Below, one piece after another: positions 9,064 to 17,499 of a stretch of DNA of 64,000 nucleotides. The stretch comes from Paenibacillus oralis (GTDB lineage: Bacteria > Bacillota > Bacilli > Paenibacillales > Paenibacillaceae): positions 7,375,071 to 7,439,070 of the forward strand of contig NZ_RRCN01000001.1 of assembly GCF_003863965.1 (NCBI RefSeq), written 5' to 3'. Below the pieces are notes generated by a model, which saw only the letters and a program-made list of their open reading frames with translations, was not told the DNA's origin and ran no database searches. Position 1 is the first letter of the stretch; each line of letters begins with the position of its first letter. Made by a program: the position numbers and the translations under genes.

Positions 9064-9499
9064 TTAGATTCGAAACCCTCCCATTTTTTGAAGGCTGGCC
9101 AGCGATCAATTATTATTTTGTAGCAATTCCATTATATCCCAATATATCAAGTTCTGTTATAGCAGAAATGCAATTGTTTTGAATATTCTATGTAATTATC
9201 CAAATTATAGAAGATATTTTATAAAAACATCTAGATAGTGATAAGTTATATAATATGTTAATTCTAGTGAGTTTAACTCTTTCTGAGAAAATAGGCAAAT
9301 CGGGTAAAGATTGACCCGACTCATGGCAATCATTTAGCAAGTTCCAACGGACGACAGAGCCTTGATCCACCACAAGCGGAAGCCCAACCGTTCGTCTGAA
9401 GAGCACCAGTATTGAACTTACCACCGGATTGCCAACAGCTACCATAATTCAATGACAACAAGGTTCCTAATCATTTTGCGACCTTCGATTGACCTGACC
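9064..9499. other. Gene-free stretch, AT-rich
   Basis: About 435 nt without a convincing gene. The part next to the decayed secreted-protein gene is very AT-rich and could have held its promoter. A weak hairpin CGGGT / ACCCG sits near 9301-9318. A minus-strand frame at 9188-9445 has no ribosome site and no recognisable content. Confidence 0.4.
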
Positions 9500-9994
9500 T
9501 TATTCCTCGGAATCGTTCGATGAACCGGCATCCGAATTCGCTTCATTATCATCCACGAATAGAATGGAAGCCTCTCCGCCTACAAAGCGGTAAATGTGAC
9601 TGAGCAATCGTTTCCGCCGCTTATAGTACATGCGGTGCGTAAAGCCCAGCTTTTCCATGACAAGCATGGAAGGCAGACGGCGCAAGTAACGCTCTTCCAC
9701 AAATTGCCGATCTTCCTCTTGCAAGGAGTGAATCGCAGCTTCCAGCACATCAATCTTCAGTTCCATTAAAGGGATTTCTACATTTTGCAATTGTAACCGG
9801 CGGATTACCTCGTTTAATATTGCTTCGTTTTTCTGACCTTTGCCGTAGATCGGGACCAAATCGAATTTTTGCGTAAGTCCGGGGATACGTGATAACTGTT
9901 CCCGCATGGACTCCAACTGCGATTTCCAAACCGGTAAGGCGAATAACCAGTTTTCGACGCGAGTGAACGGGATCGGTCGGCTCACTGCCCCCAC
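9500..9994 (-). CDS. Phage-type transcription regulator, ArpU/sigma-region-4-like
   Basis: A 164-residue protein whose middle-to-C-terminal part (about residues 95-140) reads as a sigma-70 region-4-like helix-turn-helix (EERYLRRLPSMLVMEKLGFT, then YYKRRKRLL), as in ArpU/RinA late-gene regulators of phages. The C-terminus is acidic. The GTG start at 9994 overlaps the upstream small gene by 13 nt, which suggests translational coupling. No phage structural genes are near, so it is probably part of a prophage or element remnant. The family assignment is by motif shape only. Confidence 0.55.
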   Translation of the reverse strand: MGAVSRPIPFTRVENWLFALPVWKSQLESMREQLSRIPGLTQKFDLVPIYGKGQKNEAILNEVIRRLQLQNVEIPLMELKIDVLEAAIHSLQEEDRQFVEERYLRRLPSMLVMEKLGFTHRMYYKRRKRLLSHIYRFVGGEASILFVDDNEANSDAGSSNDSEE

Positions 9995-10197
9995 CCCCGT
10001 TGCCGGATACGGTGGCGGACTCTACCATACCAGTCGTGACGCATCAATTGGGCGTAAAAGTCCAGCGAGTAACTGCCTCCACTCTGCTTTTCGGGCTTGT
10101 TTGATTGACATTGCGCCAGCAATTTCGGTTTATCCGTTTCGGAAAGAGAGACTTCTCTGAAAGACTGCCCCGCATTAACGACTTCGTGCTTCCCCAT
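9982..10197 (-). CDS. Small phage-like hypothetical protein, 71 residues
   Basis: Starts MGKHEVVNAGQSF with AAGGGAG 8 nt upstream; an in-frame ATG at 10221 has no ribosome site. The protein is polar, contains LDFYAQLMRHDWYGRVRH, and ends in basic residues. It overlaps the ArpU-like gene, with which it probably forms an operon. Function unknown. Confidence 0.55.
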   Translation of the reverse strand: MGKHEVVNAGQSFREVSLSETDKPKLLAQCQSNKPEKQSGGSYSLDFYAQLMRHDWYGRVRHRIRQRGWGQ

Positions 10198-10538
10198 AAT
10201 TTTTGCTCCCTTCGAATTCATGAATGGGCGCGCGCTTGACCTTATTGTACGGGGAAGGTCACTTTTCGGTAAGGCGACTCTTTTTGTACAACCTTTTTAC
10301 AAAAGGTTCTACATTTTTCTGGAACCCCCATGGGGTATAAATCCCTTCATTGATCTTCTACTACATGTATAGGAATTGCAATCAATCATCCATCTCCAAC
10401 AACTGGACTTAACTTAGAGATAAGCGACTGAACTTAATAGGTCGTTCCCACCGACTGGAACATCAGAAGAGAAGGAAAACAGCGATTGTAAGTTAAGCGA
10501 TATGTTCTCGATAACATTTTTAGGACAGCCCCTCCATA
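10198..10538. other. Intergenic region with an operator-like palindrome
   Basis: No gene seen. At 10290-10308 there is a perfect palindrome AACCTTTT-TAC-AAAAGGTT, and GACCTTATTGTACGGGGAAGGTC at about 10240-10262 is a second, imperfect one. Both lie upstream of the phage-like pair and could be repressor sites of a lost phage regulator. Confidence 0.4.
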
Positions 10539-10819
10539 TTATAAATAGATTTGTTCTTCTCTTTTGTCGTGACGTCTCCAAAAAATAGCCGGGATAACCA
10601 ACAAAGAAAAGATGCCCCCGGAAAAAGAATGGGCAGCATAACTGGAGTGAACCACCACCATACCGGATAACACTCCTCTCGATGTCCCAGCGAGAGCGAT
10701 GAAAACATCAACCAAGCCTTGCACCTTGGCTCGATTTGCGGGGTTGTTGCATCGACAATTGAGGCTGTGCCACTTATCAAACCGAAATTCCACCCCAACC
10801 CAAGAAGAGAGGGCAACAA
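10539..10819 (-). pseudogene. MFS transporter remnant
   Basis: Two minus-strand frames together read as the end of a major facilitator protein: LLGLGWNFGLISGTASIVDA in one frame, then NRAKVQGLVDVFIALAGTSR and GGIFSLLVIPAIFWRR in another. The frame change is near 10740. Only about the last 95 residues remain, ending just before the cobW1 promoter. Confidence 0.7.
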
Positions 10820-10901
10820 CCAACCTCAATCATTCAATTGATTTGCTGAACAACATAATCGGATTTTATATAAATTTTCGCTTCTTTCAAATAGCGTATA
10901 T

Positions 10902-10952
10902 TTGACAATATATCCGCATGCTCCTATAATTTAATTGTAATTTTTACGATTA
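10902..10952 (+). promoter_or_regulatory. Sigma-A promoter and Zur box of cobW1
   Basis: TTGACA (10902-10907) and TATAAT (10925-10930) are separated by exactly 17 bp. A Zur-type box with core TTGTAATTTTTACGA (10935-10949) lies just downstream of the -10, where a bound repressor would block initiation. Confidence 0.85.
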
Positions 10953-10984
10953 GAAAACTTGTCCTAGGTGAAGGAGTGAATTAC

Positions 10985-11983
10985 ATGTCAACCTTACAGG
11001 ATCCCCGTATCCCCGTTACGGTATTAACCGGGTTCCTCGGCGCCGGAAAAACGACGCTGCTGAACCATGTGCTCACCGCGGAGCATGGCCAGAAAATCGC
11101 GGTCATCGTCAACGAGTTCGGCGAAGTCGGCATCGACAACCAACTGGTCGTCGGCGCGGACGAAGAAATTTTTGAAATGAACAACGGATGTATTTGCTGT
11201 ACGGTGCGGGGCGACCTCATCCGCATTCTTGCCGATTTGAAGGATGCGAAGCTCGGACAGAGCGGCCGCCGCAAAGCCGATTTTGACCGCGTCCTGATCG
11301 AAACCACCGGCTTGGCCGACCCCGCCCCGGTGGCGCAAACCTTTTTCGTCGACGACGAAGTCGCCAATTTCTATAAACTGGACGCGATCGTCACCGTCGT
11401 GGACGCCAAGCATGCCGGCCAGCATCTGGACGAGGGCCATGAAGCGCAGGAGCAGGTAGCTTTTGCCGATGTGCTGCTGCTCAACAAAACGGATCTGGTT
11501 TCCGAGGAAGAGCTTGAGCAATTGGAAGGACGCCTGCATGCGATGAATCAGGCCGCCAAGATCTACCATACGCGGCAGTCGCAAATCGAAATCGACCGTA
11601 TTCTGGGCATCAGCGCTTTCGATTTGGAGAAAAAATTGGAGCTTGAACCCGGATTCCTGGAAGAAGAGCACCATGACCACGATGACGAAGTGTCTTCCGT
11701 GTTTTTCCGCGAATCCCGCCCGCTCGATTTGAAGAAGGTGGAACGTTTCATTAGCGAATGGCTGGTTGAACACGGCGTGGACACGTTCCGTTATAAAGGG
11801 GTGCTGAATATCAAAGGCAGCAAAAAAAGAGTGGTCTTCCAAGGCATTCACATGCTGTTCGGCGCATACCCGGACCGGGATTGGAAGCCCGGCGAGGTGC
11901 CCGTCAGCGAATTCGTCGTGATCGGCCGGAATTTGGACGAGGCTTGGTTCCAAAAACAATTTGCCGCCTGCGTAGCCGACTAA
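10985..11983 (+). CDS. COG0523 (CobW-type) GTPase, putative zinc metallochaperone 1
   Basis: A 332-residue G3E-family P-loop GTPase. GFLGAGKTT (16-24) is Walker A, CICC (69-72) is the metal-binding motif of this family and NKTD (167-170) gives guanine specificity. A short acidic, His-containing stretch (EEHHDHDDE, about 220-230) may bind metal before the CobW C-terminal domain. I chose the ATG at 10985 because AAGGAG stands 8 nt before it; the in-frame GTG at 10976 overlaps that site. Zur-controlled members of this family are thought to deliver scarce zinc to essential enzymes. It is transcribed alone, with a promoter and Zur box upstream and a terminator after. Confidence 0.88.
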   Translation: MSTLQDPRIPVTVLTGFLGAGKTTLLNHVLTAEHGQKIAVIVNEFGEVGIDNQLVVGADEEIFEMNNGCICCTVRGDLIRILADLKDAKLGQSGRRKADFDRVLIETTGLADPAPVAQTFFVDDEVANFYKLDAIVTVVDAKHAGQHLDEGHEAQEQVAFADVLLLNKTDLVSEEELEQLEGRLHAMNQAAKIYHTRQSQIEIDRILGISAFDLEKKLELEPGFLEEEHHDHDDEVSSVFFRESRPLDLKKVERFISEWLVEHGVDTFRYKGVLNIKGSKKRVVFQGIHMLFGAYPDRDWKPGEVPVSEFVVIGRNLDEAWFQKQFAACVAD

Positions 11984-11997
11984 ACCAGCTCAAACCT

Positions 11998-12035
11998 AAA
12001 GAAGAAGCGACACATTAGCGTGCCGCTTCTTCTTT
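11998..12035. terminator. Bidirectional terminator between convergent cobW1 and cobW2
   Basis: Perfect 12-bp stem AAAGAAGAAGCG / CGCTTCTTCTTT, followed by T-runs in both directions. Confidence 0.8.
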
Positions 12036-12047
12036 TGTGTGACCGAC

Positions 12048-13067
12048 TTATGAGGACTTCATGGCTTCTTTCAACTGCCCGAGCAGAGCCTGCTCTGAAA
12101 AATGCTCTCCGATAAAAACGGCCACGTCCTGGACTTGACCTTGCGGCCGGATCGGAATGAGCTCCAGCTGCCTGTAGGCGTATTGGAACATCACCCGCTC
12201 CCCGGTTTCGCTGGACGTAAAGATGCCTTTCGCCCGGTAAACCCCGGCAGGCAATTCCTTCATCACCCGTTCCAACCGCCGGTCGTCTACCGGTTTCGGA
12301 AAATAGTGCGAACACACCATGACATGATCGTAAGAATGATGGTGCCCGGAATGGCCGTCGCCGTGTTCGTGTTCGCACCGCCGTTCGCCGGAAGCGTCAG
12401 GGGCGAACCGCTCCCGCTGCCCGGCCAGCAGGCGGTCCAGGGCGCCGGCTTCGTCCTTCCCCGCCAGCACCCGCCTCCAAACGGCCTCGTCCATTTCGCA
12501 ATGGGCCGTCGTTACGATCGGCGCAAACGGGTTCAACTCGGTCAGGCGCTTCCGGATTTCCTTCAATTCTTCCGCGCCCGCCAGGTCGCTTTTGTTCAGG
12601 ACAAGCATTGAGGCGCACCGGATTTGATCCGTCATCAACCGGTAGGTTTTGCCTTTCCCGTTGCGGGAGCGCTGCAGAAAATGCGCTGCGTCGACGACGG
12701 TGATCATCGCCCGGATCTCGATGGGGGTAAGCATCGCCGCCTCCGTGATCGCGTCCAGGATTTCGATCGGGTTGGCAACCCCCGTCGCTTCAACGAGAAT
12801 CAAATCGGGAGAGGCTTCATCGATCAACCGCCGGGTCTCCATGGCCAAGTCGCCGCGAATCGTACAGCAGATGCAGCCGCTGAGCATTTCGCTCATCGGC
12901 ACCTCCGCATTCACCAATTGGCCGTCCAAATTTACATCGCCCACTTCGTTCATAATGACGGCCGGCCGGATCCCCTTTTTTAGACAGTCATCCAGCATTC
13001 GGGTCAGGAAGGTCGTTTTTCCGCTTCCCAGGAACCCCGATAAGATTAGAATCGGAACCATTTTCAT
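12048..13067 (-). CDS. COG0523 (CobW-type) GTPase 2 with His-rich linker
   Basis: A 339-residue G3E GTPase. Walker A GFLGSGKTT is at 11-19, CICC at 65-68 and NKSD in the middle. A long insert before the C-terminal domain (CEHEHGDGHSGHHHSYDH) is strongly metal-binding in character. It is the last gene of the methyltransferase-FecCD-FecE-binding protein-ferredoxin operon, and its start lies inside the end of the ferredoxin gene (80-nt overlap). A role in passing zinc, or another metal taken up by that operon, to client proteins is inferred from the family and the Zur box upstream of the operon. Confidence 0.85.
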   Translation of the reverse strand: MKMVPILILSGFLGSGKTTFLTRMLDDCLKKGIRPAVIMNEVGDVNLDGQLVNAEVPMSEMLSGCICCTIRGDLAMETRRLIDEASPDLILVEATGVANPIEILDAITEAAMLTPIEIRAMITVVDAAHFLQRSRNGKGKTYRLMTDQIRCASMLVLNKSDLAGAEELKEIRKRLTELNPFAPIVTTAHCEMDEAVWRRVLAGKDEAGALDRLLAGQRERFAPDASGERRCEHEHGDGHSGHHHSYDHVMVCSHYFPKPVDDRRLERVMKELPAGVYRAKGIFTSSETGERVMFQYAYRQLELIPIRPQGQVQDVAVFIGEHFSEQALLGQLKEAMKSS

Positions 13068-13461
13068 TTTGTCTGCCCCCTCTTTCGCCGCGAATCTCAG
13101 TCACGGATTGCTTTTCCTGGCCTGCTGCGGAAAGCCCGGTGGCCAAGAAGCGCTGCTCAAATCTGTAGACGATTCGTTCCTCCAAACGGCTTCCGGCAAC
13201 ATGCCGCCGTACCAATTCCCTCCCCAACGCGGGAGTCATATCTTTGTACCATATCCCTTCCGGATAAGCGATCACGACGCAGGCGTCGGCGCATCGTCCA
13301 TTGCAGCGCGTACGCGTCGTGTGGATTTGCCGATCCGCCCCGAGCAAAGCGATTTCATCACGGATCGCTTGGGTGACCTCCTCCGCCTGCCGCTGCATGC
13401 AGCTGCCGCCGTTGCAAATGAGGAAATGGCAAAACGTCTCCTGCAAATTCCAAGTTGCCAT
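12988..13461 (-). CDS. (2Fe-2S) thioredoxin-fold ferredoxin-like protein
   Basis: 157 residues. The first 105 look like the thioredoxin-fold [2Fe-2S] ferredoxins found beside CobW and cobalamin genes: Cys at 11, 16 and 21 (CHFLICNGGSC) and at 53, 57 and 61 (CNGRCADAC), then IAYPEGIWY. The last 50 residues are polar, low in structure and overlap the cobW2 start, so the original stop may have been lost. ATG at 13461 with GGGAGG 6 nt upstream. It could act as an electron donor or metal sensor for the operon; its true role is unknown. Confidence 0.7.
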   Translation of the reverse strand: MATWNLQETFCHFLICNGGSCMQRQAEEVTQAIRDEIALLGADRQIHTTRTRCNGRCADACVVIAYPEGIWYKDMTPALGRELVRRHVAGSRLEERIVYRFEQRFLATGLSAAGQEKQSVTEIRGERGGRQNENGSDSNLIGVPGKRKNDLPDPNAG

Positions 13462-13533
13462 GAAAAGCCTCCCTGTCGATAGATCTCCCCGGCAAAAAGC
13501 TAAAAATCGGCTTTCGCGGGGGCTCGTGTCAAT

Positions 13534-14547
13534 TTACGGTTTGACTTTATCCGGATACATCCCGGCGGCGAGCGTTTTTAGCGCGATCGGCGCCCGGACG
13601 CCCTCGGCCGCCGCCGACAGCGGCAGCACGATAAAGCGCGCGTCGCGAATCGCCTTCACATCGGCCAGCGAGGCCATGTTCAGCAAGCGCTCTTTCTTCT
13701 GCTCTGCGGTTTCGTCCCCGTAGTCGACGATCACGATCACATCCGGGTCGCGGTGCACCACCTCTTCCCAGCTTACTTCCGCATATCCCTTATCGATATC
13801 GTCGAAAATGTTTTTCCCGCCTACCTGGTTGATCAGGTTGGTCAAGTACGTATTGGCCGCCGTATACGCCTTGTCCTCCCCGCTGTCATAGACGAAAACC
13901 TTAAGCGGCTGATCCACGGGGCCGATTTGCGTCTGAATCTCTTCCAGCTGGCCGCGAATCCCGTCCACCAGCGCTTCGGCCCGGTCCTCGACGCGGAAAA
14001 TTTTCCCGATGTTCAGAATGTCCCGATACACGTCTTCCAGCGTCGGCTTCGATTTATTGGAGGATTCCTGCACATAGGTCATCACGCCTTGAGCGGCCAG
14101 ATCCGCCCGGGAACCGAGCGTCTCCTCCGTGAACGCGCTTTGCCAGCCCGCATAAGCGAAATCGGGCGAAGCGTCCAGAAAAACCTCCTTGGAAGGATAT
14201 TTATCCGATAATACCGGGATAGGGTCATACTTCTCCTTGAATTCGGGCAGAATGCGGTCATCCAGATAGGCCGTCCCCACCATCGACGACTCGAGGCCCA
14301 GCGCCAGCATCACCTCGGTCGCATGCTGATTGAGCGTTACGGCTCGCTTCGGCGCTTCCGGGAAACGGAGCTTCTCCCCCATATTCTCCAATTCGACGAG
14401 AGTCTCCCCGCCCATTGACGGGGTGGCGGAGGAGCTTGAGGGCGAGGCGGGGGAGCCCGACGGGCCTTTGCCGCCGCCGCAGGCGGACAGGACCGCGAGT
14501 AAAATAAGAATGACCAGCAGAAACGCCGGGGTGATAATCTTTTTCAT
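13534..14547 (-). CDS. FecB/BtuF-type substrate-binding lipoprotein 1
   Basis: A 337-residue lipoprotein with lipobox LSAC (Cys23). It has the helical-backbone fold signs of iron-siderophore or cobalamin binding proteins (KRAVTLNQHATEVMLALGLE; EEVVHRDPDVIVIVDYGDE). I start it at 14547, where GGAG precedes MKKIITPAF; the longer upstream frame has no support. It should capture a chelate outside the membrane for the FecCD1/FecE1 transporter encoded upstream. Because the operon is fronted by Zur boxes, a zinc chelate is a plausible cargo; cobalamin or a ferric siderophore remain possible. Confidence 0.82.
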   Translation of the reverse strand: MKKIITPAFLLVILILLAVLSACGGGKGPSGSPASPSSSSATPSMGGETLVELENMGEKLRFPEAPKRAVTLNQHATEVMLALGLESSMVGTAYLDDRILPEFKEKYDPIPVLSDKYPSKEVFLDASPDFAYAGWQSAFTEETLGSRADLAAQGVMTYVQESSNKSKPTLEDVYRDILNIGKIFRVEDRAEALVDGIRGQLEEIQTQIGPVDQPLKVFVYDSGEDKAYTAANTYLTNLINQVGGKNIFDDIDKGYAEVSWEEVVHRDPDVIVIVDYGDETAEQKKERLLNMASLADVKAIRDARFIVLPLSAAAEGVRAPIALKTLAAGMYPDKVKP

Positions 14548-14666
14548 GAGCTTTCTCCTTCGTAGGATCGTTGTATGTTTCTTTAAAGCTTGCGGGCAAT
14601 CAGCGTCACCGTTGCCGGAGCATCCGGCGCTTCGCCCGGCATTGCGCCACCCTTCTCCCTCCTTCT

Positions 14667-15446
14667 TCATCGGTTTGCAATCGTCTCCGGCAAGTAGGTA
14701 GTCGACGGCTTTCCCGTATAGGGATGCCGCGAAATTTGTGTCTCCACGCCGAACACGCGGCGCAGCAGATCCTGCTGCAGCACTTCATCGGGGGTCCCCG
14801 AGGCCACGATCCTGCCGGCCTCCAGCACATAGATGCGATCACAGTAATAGGCGGCGATATTCAAATCGTGAAGCGCGGCGAGCGAAGTCAGTTGAAGCGT
14901 CTTGACCAAATCCATCATCTGCAGCTGGTAGCGGATATCCAGATGGTTGGTCGGTTCGTCCAGGATCAAAAATCCGGCTTCCTGGGCCAGCGCCCTTGCG
15001 ATCAGCACCCGCTGCTTTTCGCCCCCCGACAAGGTGGAAAAGCTGCTGATAGCGGCATGCCCCAGACCTACCCGCGCCAATGCCTGTTCCGCGATCTCGC
15101 GATCCCGCGCGGAGTCCGCCTCCAGCATGCGCTTATGGGGAGCGCGTCCCATCATGACGATGTCCATGACCGTAAAATCGAAAGCGACGTTCGCTTCCTG
15201 GCTGACGACGGCCATCTGCCGCGCCGTTTCCTTATGCGTCATGCGAGACAAATTCTGTCCGTTCAGGTAGACACCGCCCATGTCGGGCTTCAGCACGCGG
15301 TACATATTTTTGAGCAGTGTCGATTTCCCGCTGCCGTTCGGACCGATCAGCCCGACGAACTCCCCTTCGCGGATTTCCAGGGAAATGGCTTCGATCAAGC
15401 TTTTGTCCCGAATGCCGAAAGACAGCTCCTCCACTTTGATGTTCAT
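14667..15446 (-). CDS. FecE/BtuD-type ABC ATPase 1
   Basis: 259 residues from the ATG at 15446, whose ATGA overlaps the stop of the permease gene. Walker A GPNGSGKST, signature LSGGEKQR, Walker B LILDEPTNHLD and the switch His in AALHDLN are all intact. It powers the FecCD1 permease. The upstream extension of the open frame to 15581 lies inside the permease gene and is not used. Confidence 0.88.
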   Translation of the reverse strand: MNIKVEELSFGIRDKSLIEAISLEIREGEFVGLIGPNGSGKSTLLKNMYRVLKPDMGGVYLNGQNLSRMTHKETARQMAVVSQEANVAFDFTVMDIVMMGRAPHKRMLEADSARDREIAEQALARVGLGHAAISSFSTLSGGEKQRVLIARALAQEAGFLILDEPTNHLDIRYQLQMMDLVKTLQLTSLAALHDLNIAAYYCDRIYVLEAGRIVASGTPDEVLQQDLLRRVFGVETQISRHPYTGKPSTTYLPETIANR

Positions 15447-16525
15447 TCCTGTCCACCCCCGAATGTATACGAGCTGCGCCGCAGCAGCCAGATAAAAAAC
15501 GGGCCGCCGCATAGCGCGGTGACGATGCCGATCGGCAATTCCTCCGGCGCCAGGACGAGTCTGGCCAGGACATCCGCCCATACGATAAAGACGGCTCCCA
15601 GCAGCAAGCTGATCGGGAGCACCCGGCGATGGTCCGACCCGACAAGCAGCCTGACGATATGCGGAATCATCAGCCCGACAAACCCGATGGAACCGCTGAT
15701 GGCTACAAGCGTGCCGGTGAGCAGAGCCAGGATCAGGATCAAGCCGATGCGCAGACGCTGGATGTCCACGCCCAAGGTAACGGCCGCATCATCGCCCATC
15801 AACAGCGAGTTTAACGCCCGATACTGGAACAACAGCAGCGCAGCGCTGGCGAATACAACGAAAGCGGGGAGGCCCAAATACGCCCATTTCGCCCCCGTCA
15901 AGCTGCCCATCATCCAATACAGCGCCGTGCGAATGCCCTCCTCCCGCGGCGCCATCGTAACGATAAAGTTCGTGGCCGCCGACATCATCATGGAAATGGC
16001 GATTCCCGACAGCAACAACCTCGTCGTGGAAAGGGTTCCCTTTACCCGCGCCAGCAGATATACCATCCCCATCGCGGCCAGCGAACCGAGAAAAGCCGAC
16101 AGAGACAAGGCATATTGTCCGAAAAATTGAAACGCTCCGAACAGGATGACGAGTGTCGCCCCGACCGAAGCTCCCGACGATACGCCAAGAATATACGGAT
16201 CGGCCAGCGAATTGCGCATGAGCGCTTGCGCGGCGACGCCGGCAACGGATAATCCGGCACCGACGATCACGCCGAGCAGGACTCTGGGGAAGCGGATATC
16301 CCATACGATATGCCCTTGACCGGCACTCCAGGTTTCCTCCACCCATCCGGAGAAGCCCGGCACATGGGAAAATGCGATCTTCCAGACGGTCGCCGGATCG
16401 ATCTCCACCGGCCCCAGCATCACCGCGACCGTAACCGATACCAGCAGCAAGGCGGCCAGCATGATCACGATCCCGGAGAACAGGAAGCGGCTCCCGGCAG
16501 TTTGGGGTTGCGTCCCATTGTTCAT
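15443..16525 (-). CDS. FecCD/BtuC-type ABC permease 1
   Basis: 360 residues with about ten membrane segments and the family motifs RFPRVLLGVIVGAGLSVAG, NSLADPYILGVSSGA and GFVGLMIPHIVRLLVG. A single permease gene implies a homodimer, as in BtuC. It overlaps the methyltransferase upstream and the ATPase downstream by 4 nt each, so it is tightly coupled in the Zur-controlled operon. Confidence 0.88.
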   Translation of the reverse strand: MNNGTQPQTAGSRFLFSGIVIMLAALLLVSVTVAVMLGPVEIDPATVWKIAFSHVPGFSGWVEETWSAGQGHIVWDIRFPRVLLGVIVGAGLSVAGVAAQALMRNSLADPYILGVSSGASVGATLVILFGAFQFFGQYALSLSAFLGSLAAMGMVYLLARVKGTLSTTRLLLSGIAISMMMSAATNFIVTMAPREEGIRTALYWMMGSLTGAKWAYLGLPAFVVFASAALLLFQYRALNSLLMGDDAAVTLGVDIQRLRIGLILILALLTGTLVAISGSIGFVGLMIPHIVRLLVGSDHRRVLPISLLLGAVFIVWADVLARLVLAPEELPIGIVTALCGGPFFIWLLRRSSYTFGGGQE

Positions 16526-17268
16526 GGCTCCCGTTCCCCCAGCAGGATCATCCGCGGAGAACGCCGTTCGTCGTAAGCTTCCCCGTCATAACTTCCGCGC
16601 ATGGCATCCAACCGGAGTCCCGCGCTTTTCAGCAGGCTTTCCATCGCCTCTGGCGAATAGAGCTTTACGCGTTCCCTATAGCTTCGGCGCTCACTCCCCG
16701 GTTCCTCAATCACGATATCCTTGACCACGAAGCCCTGTTGGATCGACCGGCTCTCCGAAATGACCGCCCCGTCCGCTTCCCGACTGGAAAAGGGAACGAG
16801 ATGATCCCGGGTATACCCGGCGTTCAAAACATCGATGACAAAACGGCCGGCCGGTATGAGCGCCTTCCGGATTTGCTTCAGGACGTTCAGCTGTTCGCCG
16901 TCGGTCTCGAAATAGCCGAACGAAGTGAACAGGTTGACGACCGCATCGAAGCCTTCCGTAAAAGTGCCGTCTTCCGGCAAAGCGCGCATATCGGTTTCAA
17001 CCCACCTGACGCATCCGGCGGCGTCGGCTTCCTTGGCCTTTCGCAGCAGCACGGGGGAAAGATCCGCGCCCGTGACGCGATAGCCGGCATCGGCCAGCGC
17101 CAGCGCGTGTCTGCCCGCTCCGCAGCAAAGGTCGAGAACCCGGCTTCCCGCTGGCAGCTGCAACCAGTCCATCACCCGTTGAACAAAGCGATCGGCTTCC
17201 CGTTGATTGCGATGCTTGTAAACAAGCAAGTAGTCTTCGCCAAAGCTGTTCTCATACCATGGCATCAT
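16522..17268 (-). CDS. SAM-dependent methyltransferase, first gene of the uptake operon
   Basis: 248 residues, class I Rossmann fold with VLDLCCGAGRHALALADAGY (motif I), an acidic residue in VTGADLSP, and FDAVVNLFTSFGYF. ATG at 17268 with GGAGG 6 nt before. The substrate is unknown. Its place at the head of a Zur-controlled operon for metal-chelate uptake suggests it modifies a ligand or imported compound, but nothing in the protein proves this. Confidence 0.78.
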   Translation of the reverse strand: MMPWYENSFGEDYLLVYKHRNQREADRFVQRVMDWLQLPAGSRVLDLCCGAGRHALALADAGYRVTGADLSPVLLRKAKEADAAGCVRWVETDMRALPEDGTFTEGFDAVVNLFTSFGYFETDGEQLNVLKQIRKALIPAGRFVIDVLNAGYTRDHLVPFSSREADGAVISESRSIQQGFVVKDIVIEEPGSERRSYRERVKLYSPEAMESLLKSAGLRLDAMRGSYDGEAYDERRSPRMILLGEREP

Positions 17269-17303
17269 CAATCCCCCTCCCCATTCGAACCTTCCTTTAT
17301 CTT

Positions 17304-17426
17304 AATAGTAAAAATTACGATTAATCGACAACCCTGTACTCCCTTATTTTCTACCCCATCGCTCTATCCTCCTCGTAAACATAAGCAGTCCTCTACTATA
17401 TTAATCGTAATTTTTACGATTATCAA
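17304..17426 (-). promoter_or_regulatory. Two Zur boxes and promoter of the methyltransferase-fec-cobW2 operon
   Basis: On the minus strand TTGATA (17421-17426) and TAATAT (17398-17403) are 17 bp apart, and the spacer (17404-17420) is the palindrome ATCGTAA-TTT-TTACGAT (plus-strand reading), an ideal Zur box. A second, weaker box with core TAGTAAAAATTACGA lies at 17306-17320 closer to the gene. Between them is a two-codon start-stop ATG-GGG-TAG with a GGAGGA site, of uncertain meaning. Confidence 0.85.
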
Positions 17427-17499
17427 TAAAATTTTGACGATTCTTTTCTGCAGCCTGCCTTCCTTCCCGTGAAGAGGCAGGCTCGTCCGATCGCACGAA

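Noticed and set aside
8809..9123. 104-residue plus-strand frame
   Set aside because: Antisense to the decayed secreted-protein gene, which has a clear signal peptide and ribosome site on the other strand.
9188..9445. 85-residue minus-strand frame
   Set aside because: No ribosome site, no recognisable content, in an otherwise gene-free stretch.
10976..10984. GTG start for cobW1
   Set aside because: The GTG overlaps the AAGGAG site that serves the ATG at 10985.
14571..16130. 519-residue plus-strand open frame
   Set aside because: Lies antisense over the FecE1 and FecCD1 genes, which have intact motifs; it is a high-GC shadow frame.
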